Assembly: GCA_963677915.2 (NCBI GenBank)
Contig: CAXXGE010000032.1
Coordinates: 55,690 to 119,689, forward strand
Source of the DNA: G963677915 sp963677915
Lineage (GTDB): Bacteria; Bacillota; Clostridia; Lachnospirales; Vallitaleaceae
Direction: 5' to 3'
DNA length: 64,000 nt
A program made the position numbers and the translations under genes. Numbering within the stretch: position 1 is the stretch's first letter; every line of letters starts with the position of its first letter. Under the pieces are notes generated by a model, which was not told where the DNA came from, ran no database searches, and saw only the letters and a list, made by a program, of their open reading frames with translations. Shown piece after piece: positions 1-7,281 of this stretch.

Positions 1-347
1 AGCTTCTGGCACACCTGAAGCAGCAAAGTCGATTTTCCGATGCCCGGGTCGCCGCCTACAAGGACAAGCGATCCCTCAACAATACCGCCGCCCAGCACCC
101 TGTCAAATTCTGAAATGCCCGTCGTCCTTCGGAGATCTTCATCGACAGAAATGGTATGCAGCGGCTTCACTGTTTCCTTTATTTTATTCAACAACGGGGA
201 GCCGCTGTCTTTGACATGCCTGCTCCCCGTTACTTTTAGTTCTTCAACAAATGTGTTCCATGAGCCGCAGCCGGAGCACTGACCTTCCCACTTGGGGACT
301 TCGGTACCACACTCGCTGCAGACATAGACTTTCTTCGTCTTCGCCAT
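1..347 (-). CDS. radA: DNA repair protein RadA, N-terminal part (cut by window edge)
   Basis: RadA/Sms is a RecA-like ATPase that promotes branch migration during recombinational repair. The visible N-terminus has the four-cysteine zinc finger typical of the family (CSECG then CSGCG, about residues 9-28) followed by the ATPase start, with a Walker A motif GDPGIGKST near residue 100. The reading frame runs off the left edge, so the Lon-like C-terminal domain is not seen. ATG at 345-347 follows the stop of the upstream gene by one base, so the two are probably co-transcribed. Its position behind clpC matches the usual Firmicutes order. Confidence 0.95.
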   Translation of the reverse strand, partial: MAKTKKVYVCSECGTEVPKWEGQCSGCGSWNTFVEELKVTGSRHVKDSGSPLLNKIKETVKPLHTISVDEDLRRTTGISEFDRVLGGGIVEGSLVLVGGDPGIGKSTLLLQVCQK

Positions 348-348
348 A

Positions 349-759
349 TTATGCGCGCTTGACTTCCACTTTCTGGATGCCGGACTCGAAATCAACGTTG
401 AATGTCATCTTGCCGGCCAGGTTGGACTTCACCTTGCCTAGCAGTACATCGCTGATCAATATCTTGTATTCCTTGCCTGCTTCAAGCTCAACCGTAATCT
501 GTGCATCCTCGATGCCTTCTACATTAAAGACGACACCAGTATCTGTCAAGGCCAGGTTGTAGACAGAAGTACCCGGTTCAGATTCATACAGCAGACGCCC
601 ATTGCGCTCAAGCTTGGTCATCTTCTTGAATGTCTTTACCTTGTACATGTCCCCTTCCACTTCAAAATCCTGTATTTTACGTTTCGTTTCCATCATATGG
701 TTCCCGAAACTTATGGTGTTGTTGTCCTCCACCCTGATAAGCTCTTCAACTCCAGCCAT
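349..759 (-). CDS. Conserved hypothetical protein between clpC and radA
   Basis: A 136-residue soluble protein with no signal peptide or membrane segment. It is rich in beta-strand-like alternating patterns. I do not recognise a catalytic motif. Proteins of this type sit beside clpC/radA in some Clostridia and have sometimes been labelled endosialidase-like, which I would not trust. An AGGAGG ribosome binding site precedes the ATG. The 66-bp gap to clpC contains a TATAAT-like box near 790-800 but no clear -35, so it may be read from clpC. Function unknown. Confidence 0.75.
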   Translation of the reverse strand: MAGVEELIRVEDNNTISFGNHMMETKRKIQDFEVEGDMYKVKTFKKMTKLERNGRLLYESEPGTSVYNLALTDTGVVFNVEGIEDAQITVELEAGKEYKILISDVLLGKVKSNLAGKMTFNVDFESGIQKVEVKRA

Positions 760-825
760 TAGATTAACCTCCTAAATAAAATTATTATTTCCATTATATA
801 GCATATGGGTACTAAATGCTAGTGT

Positions 826-3267
826 TCATCCTTTGTTGGGTTCAAAAGTCAGCTTGTCCTCTTTAAAATCGATAATGACATGGTCGCCACTGGTGATCTT
901 CCCGTCCAGAAGCTCTTCTGCCAGCTTGTCCTCAATACGTGACTGCATCGCCCGCTTCAGCGGCCTAGCGCCGTATGCCTCTTCATAACCTTCCCTGACA
1001 ATATAGTCTACGGCAGGATCTGTCATTTCCATCGTAATGCTGATATTTTCATGCATTCTCTTTGTCAGCTGTTTGAAAAGGATGCCGACGATTTCCCTGA
1101 TATTCTGCTTCGTCAAGGCATGGAAGACAATCATCTCGTCGATCCTGTTCATGAACTCTGGCCGGAAAATCTTCCTCACTTCAGCCATGACGTTCTTCTT
1201 CATGTCCTCATAGGTCTTTTCTTCGCTGTTGTCCGAGGCGAAGCCCAGTTTCTTCGGCGCGATGATGTCTCTGGCGCCTGCGTTGGAAGTCATGATGATA
1301 ACCGTATTCTTGAAGTCCACACGTCTGCCATGTGCATCGGTAATATGGCCGTCATCCAGAACCTGCAGCAGGATGTTGAACACATCCGGATGGGCCTTTT
1401 CAATCTCGTCGAAAAGCAGCACACAATACGGACGGCGTCTGATCTTTTCGCTCAACTGGCCGCCTTCATCGTAACCCACATAACCCGGAGGCGATCCTAT
1501 CAGTTTGGAGACGCTGTGCTTTTCCATGTATTCTGACATATCCACACGAATCAGTGCAGATTCATCACCAAAAAGCGCCTCGGCAAGGGCCTTGCTCAGC
1601 TCCGTCTTGCCCACACCTGTAGGGCCCATGAAAAGGAATGAACCTACCGGCCGCTTCGGATCCTTTAGTCCTACCCGACCGCGCCTGATGGCTTTCGACA
1701 GGGCGATCACTGCATCTTCCTGTCCGACGACTCTTTCGTGAAGGACATTTTCAAGATTCTTGAGGCGCTCGCCTTCCTCTTCGGTAAGTTTTTTGATGGG
1801 TATACCTGTCCAGCCGGAAATAATGCCAGAGACCTCTTCTTCGTCCACCACCTGGTCAGCCATGTTGTTCTTGGCTTCCCATGCCAGCTTCGCTTCATTC
1901 AGCTCATTCTGGATCGCCTGCTGCCGCTGCTTGATTTCACCGGCCCGCTCATAGGCCTCTTCCTTGATTGCAGCCTCTTTTTCCTCGTCCAAGGCTTCGA
2001 CCTGTTTCTCCATTTCGTTGATGTCCGGAGGGGCTGTAAATGTGCTCAGCCGTACCTTGGAGGATGCCTCGTCGATGACATCAATCGCCTTGTCCGGAAG
2101 GAATCTGTCTGAAATGTACCTGTTTGACAGCTTAACCGCCGCCTCAAGGGCCTCGTCAGTGATTTTTACATGATGATGGTCCTCGTATGCACTCCGGATG
2201 CCCTTCAGAATCTCTATCGCTTCCTCTTCCGTCGGCTCAGCCACCTGTACCGGCTGGAACCTTCTTTCAAGGGCAGGGTCCTTCTCGATGTATTTCCTGT
2301 ACTCTTCCATCGTCGTGGCGCCAATCAGCTGCATTTCCCCTCTTGCAAGGGAAGGCTTCATGATGTTCGATGCATCGATGGCACCTTCTGCCGCACCGGC
2401 TCCGACGATTGTATGGATTTCATCGATAAACAGCAGGACATTGCCGTCCTGGATAATCTCGCCGATGGCTTTCTTAATTCTTTCCTCAAACTCGCCCCTG
2501 TATTTGGATCCTGCCACCATAGCAGACAGGTCAAGGGCTACGACACGCTTGTTCTTGATGGTTTCCGGGACGTTTCCGGAGATGATCTTCTGGGCAAGGC
2601 CTTCAGTAATGGCCGTCTTGCCCACACCGGCTTCACCAATGAGGCAGGGGTTGTTCTTCGTCCGCCTGCTTAGAATCTGGATGATTCTGTCGATTTCCTT
2701 TTCCCTGCCAATAATCGGGTCAAACTGGCCCTCTTTCGCCATTTGTGTCAAGTCGCGGCTGAACTGGTCAAGGGTTGGTGTCGCACTTTCCTCTGTCTTG
2801 CCCCCTACATTCGGAGTCAGCTTAGGATTGCCGGTTTCCTCGCCAATGGATTTCAGAAGTTCATGGTAAATCTTCTGTTTGGAAACGCCCATTAGCTCAA
2901 TCAGCCTTGTGGCCATGGAATCTGACTCCCTTAGCAAGGCAATCAGGACATGCTCCGTACCGATCATCGTCGTATTCATCCTGGCCGCTTCCTGGCCGCT
3001 CATCTCCAGCACCCTTCTCACCCGTGGCGTCATGCCTGCAGGCTCCTGTATCTGAACCGGATTAACGGCAATCAGTTCCTTGATCTTATCGTACACCACA
3101 TCATAAGTGATGCCCTGTCTGATCAGGGTTCTGCCTGCTACACCGTCTGCCTGCTTGATAAGTCCAAGAAGCAGGTGCTCAGTACCTATATAATTGTGTC
3201 CCAGTTCGATGGCTATTTCCCTGGAGAGGTTGATCGCCTCCTGGGCTTTGTCTGTAAATCTGCTCAT
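826..3267 (-). CDS. clpC: ATP-dependent Clp protease ATP-binding subunit ClpC
   Basis: ClpC is the AAA+ unfoldase that, with ClpP, degrades damaged or arginine-phosphorylated proteins. The 813-residue length is normal. Domains in order: a double Clp N-domain (about 1-145), first AAA+ module with GEAGVGKT Walker A and LLFIDEIHT Walker B, a middle coiled-coil region with a UVR-like segment (about 420-450), second AAA+ module with GPTGVGKT, and a C-terminal D2-small domain. The start is 12 bp downstream of the mcsB stop, so mcsA-mcsB-clpC form an operon. McsB-phosphorylated proteins are expected substrates. Confidence 0.97.
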   Translation of the reverse strand: MSRFTDKAQEAINLSREIAIELGHNYIGTEHLLLGLIKQADGVAGRTLIRQGITYDVVYDKIKELIAVNPVQIQEPAGMTPRVRRVLEMSGQEAARMNTTMIGTEHVLIALLRESDSMATRLIELMGVSKQKIYHELLKSIGEETGNPKLTPNVGGKTEESATPTLDQFSRDLTQMAKEGQFDPIIGREKEIDRIIQILSRRTKNNPCLIGEAGVGKTAITEGLAQKIISGNVPETIKNKRVVALDLSAMVAGSKYRGEFEERIKKAIGEIIQDGNVLLFIDEIHTIVGAGAAEGAIDASNIMKPSLARGEMQLIGATTMEEYRKYIEKDPALERRFQPVQVAEPTEEEAIEILKGIRSAYEDHHHVKITDEALEAAVKLSNRYISDRFLPDKAIDVIDEASSKVRLSTFTAPPDINEMEKQVEALDEEKEAAIKEEAYERAGEIKQRQQAIQNELNEAKLAWEAKNNMADQVVDEEEVSGIISGWTGIPIKKLTEEEGERLKNLENVLHERVVGQEDAVIALSKAIRRGRVGLKDPKRPVGSFLFMGPTGVGKTELSKALAEALFGDESALIRVDMSEYMEKHSVSKLIGSPPGYVGYDEGGQLSEKIRRRPYCVLLFDEIEKAHPDVFNILLQVLDDGHITDAHGRRVDFKNTVIIMTSNAGARDIIAPKKLGFASDNSEEKTYEDMKKNVMAEVRKIFRPEFMNRIDEMIVFHALTKQNIREIVGILFKQLTKRMHENISITMEMTDPAVDYIVREGYEEAYGARPLKRAMQSRIEDKLAEELLDGKITSGDHVIIDFKEDKLTFEPNKG

Positions 3268-3279
3268 CCAATCGCCTCC

Positions 3280-4323
3280 TTATTGTAGTTCAGGCATCTG
3301 TTGTCTCATGTAGTTCGCTCTGGCCACATCCCGCTCTTCGATGCTCATCGTGCGGCTGTTGATTACCTGCAGGTTGGCCGGCTGTATGGTTGTCATTAGT
3401 TCAAAACTATTGAAATGATAGTCGCCTTCGGGATTCAAGATGCCGAGCTCGAAACCAAGTTTTACATCGGACAGCAATGTCATTGCTTCTTTGACCGACA
3501 GCATCCTGGCGTTTTTCAAGATTCCATAGGACCTGAAAACGGCGTCTTCGAACTGGAGTCTTCTTTCATCCAGAAGCCGGGTTCTCAAATTCAGTTCCTG
3601 TTCCATGATCTGCCTTGTCACAGCAGTCAGGTTGTCAATTGTCTCCTGCTCTGTCATTCCCAGTGTTACCTGATTGGAAATCTGGTAAAAGCTGCCTTGG
3701 GCTTCGGAGCCTTCTCCATAAATACCCCTTACCGTCAGCCCGAACTTGCCTATGGCGTCCAGGATGCTTTGGAGCTGTCCCGTCGTTTCCAGCGCAGGCA
3801 CGTGAACCATGTAGGAAGCCCGAAGGCCGGTACCGACGTTGGTTGGACAGGTAGTCAGATAGCCGTATTGCTGATGGTATGCGTATTCCAGCTTCTCCTC
3901 AAGCAGGTCGTCTATCTCATTGGCATGCTTCATGGCAGTGGACAAATCCATGCCGCAGGCCATTGTCTGGATTCTCAAATGGTCTTCCTCGTTGACCATG
4001 ATGCTGACGCTCTCGTCCTTGGCAAGCAGGAGGGCGGTCGGGCAGGTCATGTTGAGGAATCTGGGACTGATGCAGTGGTGCTCCATAAGCGCGATCTTCT
4101 CGAGCTGGGAGCGTTCTTTCATGTTGATGATGTCAAAAATGTCCCGCATGTTGTCGTTGGCCACGAGCAGCGCTTCGTTCACCATGGCAATCAGTTTTTC
4201 TCCTTCGTCCTTTTCAATGCGGTTCGGGAAATTGAAAGACTTGAGGTTCCTCGCAAGACGGATCCTGCTGGAAACGACCACAGCCTGGTCTGTTGCACAT
4301 TGGCGGCTGTACCATTTACTCAT
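3280..4323 (-). CDS. mcsB: Protein arginine kinase McsB
   Basis: McsB resembles creatine/arginine (phosphagen) kinases but phosphorylates arginine side chains of proteins, marking them for ClpCP. The SSRIRLARNL segment near the N-terminus and the CPTNVGTGLRASYMVHVP segment are typical of this family. I chose the ATG at 4323 (347 residues) because AGGAAGG lies 8 bases before it; an in-frame GTG three codons upstream would sit on that ribosome binding site. It overlaps the mcsA stop by eight bases, so translation is probably coupled. Confidence 0.95.
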   Translation of the reverse strand: MSKWYSRQCATDQAVVVSSRIRLARNLKSFNFPNRIEKDEGEKLIAMVNEALLVANDNMRDIFDIINMKERSQLEKIALMEHHCISPRFLNMTCPTALLLAKDESVSIMVNEEDHLRIQTMACGMDLSTAMKHANEIDDLLEEKLEYAYHQQYGYLTTCPTNVGTGLRASYMVHVPALETTGQLQSILDAIGKFGLTVRGIYGEGSEAQGSFYQISNQVTLGMTEQETIDNLTAVTRQIMEQELNLRTRLLDERRLQFEDAVFRSYGILKNARMLSVKEAMTLLSDVKLGFELGILNPEGDYHFNSFELMTTIQPANLQVINSRTMSIEERDVARANYMRQQMPELQ

Positions 4324-4822
4324 CCTTTTCACCTTCCTCGCGCAATTCCTTCAGCTTGTCCCTAAGTTCAGCAGCCCTCTCGAAATCCTCTTCCATGATT
4401 GCGATTTTGAGTTCGCTGTCGAGCTGCCTGATCATGTTGTCACGCTTCAGGTCGATATCCAGCTTGCCTGGGCGCTTGCCAGTATGCTGGGTGCTGCTTT
4501 GGATGCGTTTCATGATGACTTCTAAATAATCCTTGAATGTGTCATAGCAGTCGGCGCACCCCAGTTTGCTGGTTTTCCTGAAGTCCGCCAATGTCATGCC
4601 GCAAGTCGGACAGGATATGGATGCGTTCTTCACGTTTGGTGGTCTGTTGGTGTTTTCGAGCAGTCCGCTCAGGAATTTCTGGAATGATTCATTTTTATCA
4701 AAAAAGAATGTATCGCTTTCCTTGGCACATTGCTCACAAAGGTGCATTTCAATCTTTTCGCCGTTTATTATTTGGGTCACAAAGACCGTCGCTTCATTTT
4801 TATGGCATTTTTCACATTTCAC
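4316..4822 (-). CDS. mcsA: McsA, zinc-binding activator of McsB
   Basis: McsA activates the McsB kinase in the Firmicutes stress response. The protein has paired CxxC zinc motifs (CEKCHKN, CEQC, CPTCG, CADC) in its first 110 residues and a C-terminal UVR segment (LDSELKIAIMEEDFERAAELRDKLKEL). I chose the GTG start at 4822 (168 residues): GGAGGG lies six bases upstream, and the protein then begins directly with the first zinc knuckle. The longer frame to 4876 has no such site and overlaps the promoter. ctsR, which usually precedes mcsA, is absent here. Confidence 0.93.
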   Translation of the reverse strand: MKCEKCHKNEATVFVTQIINGEKIEMHLCEQCAKESDTFFFDKNESFQKFLSGLLENTNRPPNVKNASISCPTCGMTLADFRKTSKLGCADCYDTFKDYLEVIMKRIQSSTQHTGKRPGKLDIDLKRDNMIRQLDSELKIAIMEEDFERAAELRDKLKELREEGEKDE

Positions 4823-4871
4823 GGCAATCCCTCCATTCCGGAACTTTCCGCTGATAATAGTACATGTCGAT

Positions 4872-4900
4872 AACATACAAAATTATATGCTCTCTGACAA
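4872..4900 (-). promoter_or_regulatory. Probable sigma-A promoter of the mcsA operon
   Basis: On the minus strand TTGTCA (4895-4900) and TATGTT (4872-4877) are separated by 17 bases, upstream of mcsA. I looked for a CtsR heptad repeat (GGTCAAA-type) around it and did not see one. Confidence 0.55.
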
Positions 4901-4929
4901 TATTATTATATCATACCCTGTCGTCAAGA

Positions 4930-4965
4930 AAAAACAAAAAGACCTCCAATTATATTTGAAGGCCT
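4930..4965 (-). terminator. Rho-independent terminator after thiT
   Basis: A 10-bp stem (4956-4965 with 4940-4949, two G-U pairs) is followed on the minus strand by a T-rich tract. It lies just after the thiT stop. Confidence 0.85.
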
Positions 4966-4981
4966 TCCTTTGTTTAAGTAT

Positions 4982-5656
4982 CTATCTTGCCATAGCGGAT
5001 TTCTTGACTGTTCTGAATGCAGCTGCCACTGCCGGTACTGCGACGATGATGGCTGTTGCCACGCCTTCCACGCCGATGTAGGAAATGTTGTACCATGCGG
5101 AGTAGACCCAGGGGTTCCAACCTTCAGGTGCATAGGATGCGAAGAAGATGATGCCTGACAGAAAATGGGCAACAAACCTTCCCAGGCAGCCGACGATGAC
5201 GCCTTTCAGCAGTCCATTTTCCTGGTTTGTGAACAGCCCCGACAGGCCAAGTGCAGCAAATGCAATCGGATAGTCAAGGAGCAGCTGAATCGGATGCATG
5301 ACCCACCCGCCGATGAGCAGCTGGAAAAGTCCGTAGACAGCGCCCACGATGACGCCTGAGCGCACACCGAAAAAGTAACCGATGACGATGATGAAAAGCA
5401 TGCTGAACGGTGTCACTGTTCCGCCTTGTGGCATTGCAAACAGCTTGATCTGTGAAAGAACAGTTGCTGCAGCGATGGCAAGGGCAGAATAAGTCAACGT
5501 CTTGACACTGATCTGCGTCTTGTTTCTGCTCTTTGACGAGACAGCCAGCAGCAAAAGTATGATGGCGGCCAAGGCGATGATCACCTGTCCAAGTGTTGTT
5601 GTGATGACATTCTGCAAGTCACCGCTTGCAAGTGCTTCACGAAAAGAACTTAACAT
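4982..5656 (-). CDS. thiT: Thiamine ECF transporter substrate-binding subunit ThiT
   Basis: ThiT is the membrane S-component that binds thiamine and works with the shared ECF energizing module, which is not encoded nearby. The 224-residue protein has about six membrane segments. It carries the family signatures MHPIQLLLDYPIAFAALG and GRFVAHFLSGIIFFASYAPEGWNPWVYSAWYN, where the tryptophan and tyrosine residues line the thiamine pocket in known structures. I chose the ATG at 5656 because AGGAGG lies 6 bases upstream. A TPP riboswitch in the leader supports the substrate assignment. Confidence 0.95.
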   Translation of the reverse strand: MLSSFREALASGDLQNVITTTLGQVIIALAAIILLLLAVSSKSRNKTQISVKTLTYSALAIAAATVLSQIKLFAMPQGGTVTPFSMLFIIVIGYFFGVRSGVIVGAVYGLFQLLIGGWVMHPIQLLLDYPIAFAALGLSGLFTNQENGLLKGVIVGCLGRFVAHFLSGIIFFASYAPEGWNPWVYSAWYNISYIGVEGVATAIIVAVPAVAAAFRTVKKSAMAR

Positions 5657-5700
5657 AAAAAACCTCCTAGCGTTTGATCGCAGGAGCATTAACTGAAAGT

Positions 5701-5784
5701 TTCACTTCCCCGCACAGCATTGCCCGCGCGGGTAAAAAGGGTCAGTTAATACTTTCTCAGCCGATAGCCGGCTCCCCCAGCGAA
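5701..5784 (-). promoter_or_regulatory. TPP riboswitch controlling thiT
   Basis: Read on the minus strand, the leader has the THI-box features in order: a P1 arm (TTCGCT, closing with AGTGAA), GGGGAGCC, the hairpin leading to GGCTGAGA, GACCC, ACCCGCGCGGG, CAATGC, and GGGGAAGT. The known family binds thiamine pyrophosphate. Downstream, 5664-5686 forms a hairpin (CTCCT with AGGAG) that buries the Shine-Dalgarno of thiT and is followed by six T, so it could act on translation or as a terminator. ATTAACTG inside the aptamer is complementary to CAGTTAAT just after it, a possible switching helix. Confidence 0.92.
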
Positions 5785-5825
5785 TTGTAAGCTAATGATA
5801 CATCAGCAGACAGGCTCTGTCAATG

Positions 5826-5900
5826 GGTGCCGGGGATAGGGAGGGGATGCCGGGGAGGAAATGTTTTCCTCCCCGGCATCCCCTCCCTATCCCCGGCACC
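5826..5900. repeat. Perfect inverted repeat, 36-bp arms, family A copy 1
   Basis: Two perfect 36-bp arms are separated by three bases. The arms begin GGTGCCGGGGA and contain TGCCGGGGA twice. The repeat begins three bases after the stop of the ybjQ-like gene, so in RNA it would be a very strong 3' hairpin, though no T-run follows. It resembles copy 2 at 6249-6301 in its outer TGCCGGGGA. Confidence 0.9.
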
Positions 5901-5903
5901 TTC

Positions 5904-6224
5904 TTATTCAACAACAACCGCTGTTCCGGAAGCCGTCACCATGAGCATGTTGTTGCCCTGCCCAAGCACTTCATAATCCACATCTACGCCGACAACGGCG
6001 TTGGCACCCATCTGTCTCGCTCTTGCTTCAAGTTCCCTAATTGCATTTTCCCTGGCTTCAATGAGTTCCCCTTCATAGGATCCCGACCTGCCGCCGAAGA
6101 AATTCGTCAAACTTGCCGCGAAATCCTTGATGAAATCGACGCCTGCAATGACCTCGCCAAAAACGATGCCCTTGTATTCCTTGATTGCCTTGCCTTCAAT
6201 ACCTGGTGTTGTCGTAATAATCAT
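5904..6224 (-). CDS. YbjQ/UPF0145 family protein
   Basis: A 106-residue soluble protein of the YbjQ family, which forms oligomers and has been annotated as heavy-metal binding without firm biochemical proof. The segments MIITTTPGIEGKAIKEYKGIVFGEVI and ARQMGANAVVGVDVDYEVLG are typical. The ATG at 6224 follows GGAGG by six bases; the longer frame upstream would read through an inverted repeat. The neighbour is a ZIP metal transporter, which is suggestive but not proof of a metal role. Confidence 0.88.
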   Translation of the reverse strand: MIITTTPGIEGKAIKEYKGIVFGEVIAGVDFIKDFAASLTNFFGGRSGSYEGELIEARENAIRELEARARQMGANAVVGVDVDYEVLGQGNNMLMVTASGTAVVVE

Positions 6225-6248
6225 CGAATGTCCTCCTTTGTTTGTGGG

Positions 6249-6301
6249 TGCCGGGGAGTAAAACATTCCCTCCCCGGGAGGGAATGTTTTACTCCCCGGC
6301 A
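6249..6301. repeat. Perfect palindrome, 26-bp arms, family A copy 2
   Basis: Two perfect 26-bp arms around a single central base. It lies between the stop of the ZIP transporter (6308) and the ribosome binding site of the ybjQ-like gene. The outer TGCCGGGGA is shared with the repeat at 5826-5900, while the inner part differs. It would act as an intercistronic hairpin. Confidence 0.9.
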
Positions 6302-6307
6302 TCAATA

Positions 6308-7129
6308 TCATGTAAAAAGTATCAAGCTCGTTGCCATAACCACCATCCCGCAGATGAGACCGATGATGGCCACATGGTGTTCACCGTATTTTTCCGCAGA
6401 CGGCAGAAGTTCATCCAGCGATACGTAGACCATGATGCCCGCGACAGCCGCAAAAATCAAACCGAACAGTGTCTCTGTGAATATCTGTCTCAGCAGGAAG
6501 AAGCCCACCAAAGCGCCAAAAGGCTCTGCCAGACCCGAAAGAAATGACAGAGTAAAAGCCTTGCGCCTGCTTCCAGTTGCATAGTAGACTGGAACAGAAA
6601 TAGCTATCCCCTCCGGGATATTGTGGATAGCAATGGCAATCGCAATGCCGATTCCAAGAGCCGGCTCCTGGATTGCCCCAAAGAACGTAGCAAGTCCCTC
6701 AGGGAAATTATGTATGCTGATTGCAATTGCCGAGAAAAAGCCCATCCTCAGGAGATGGCTATTGTTGTAACTGGTAATGTCATCCATCTCTTTCACATCA
6801 TGCATCTCATGGGGATTTTCCACATTCGGCACCAGGTTGTCTATTAATGCCATAATCGCAATACCGGCGAAAAAAGCAACCGTCGTTACCAAATAACCCT
6901 GTTTCGGTCCGTAAATATTGACCAGCGCCGTCTTTGCCTCCGGAATGATTTCCATAAAAGAAACGTAAACCATGACACCCGCAGAAAAGCCAAGTGCCGC
7001 CGCCAGAAACCGCTTGTTGGTCTGTTTGGTGTAAAACGCCAGAGCGCTGCCGATACCTGTAGAGAGGCCTGCAAGCAGCGTCAGCGAGAAAGCGATCATT
7101 AATTTGCTGAATTCAATATCTGTAGCCAT
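6308..7129 (-). CDS. ZIP family divalent metal transporter (ZupT-like)
   Basis: ZIP proteins import zinc, iron or manganese across the membrane. The 273-residue protein has about eight membrane segments and the paired metal-site signatures HNFPEGLATFFG and HNIPEGIAISVP (HN-PEG) in adjacent helices, as in ZupT. A cytoplasmic acidic/His loop (NPHEMHDVKEMDD) between helices 3 and 4 could bind metal. AGAAGGAGA precedes the ATG. The 152-bp gap to ptsI shows no convincing promoter or metal-regulator box. Confidence 0.93.
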   Translation of the reverse strand: MATDIEFSKLMIAFSLTLLAGLSTGIGSALAFYTKQTNKRFLAAALGFSAGVMVYVSFMEIIPEAKTALVNIYGPKQGYLVTTVAFFAGIAIMALIDNLVPNVENPHEMHDVKEMDDITSYNNSHLLRMGFFSAIAISIHNFPEGLATFFGAIQEPALGIGIAIAIAIHNIPEGIAISVPVYYATGSRRKAFTLSFLSGLAEPFGALVGFFLLRQIFTETLFGLIFAAVAGIMVYVSLDELLPSAEKYGEHHVAIIGLICGMVVMATSLILFT

Positions 7130-7281
7130 CTATGTCTCTCCTTCTAATTAATGAATGTCCATATACCCTAAGTCTAGACGATTATGGCCATTTGCTCAAG
7201 ACGAACTTTCCTTGAACACACAAAAACAGCGCATCATCCACAACATCACTGTGTTTGATACACTGTTTCCTCAAACGCTGC

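Noticed and set aside
1051..1536. Long plus-strand frames opposite clpC, purH, pfl and others
   Set aside because: They are mirror frames of strongly conserved minus-strand genes and have no sites or motifs of their own.
4823..4981. CtsR operator upstream of mcsA
   Set aside because: No pair of GGTCAAA heptads was found on either strand.
7130..7281. A regulated promoter or clear terminator between ptsI and the ZIP gene
   Set aside because: Only weak, interrupted pairing and poor promoter matches; nothing that I can support.
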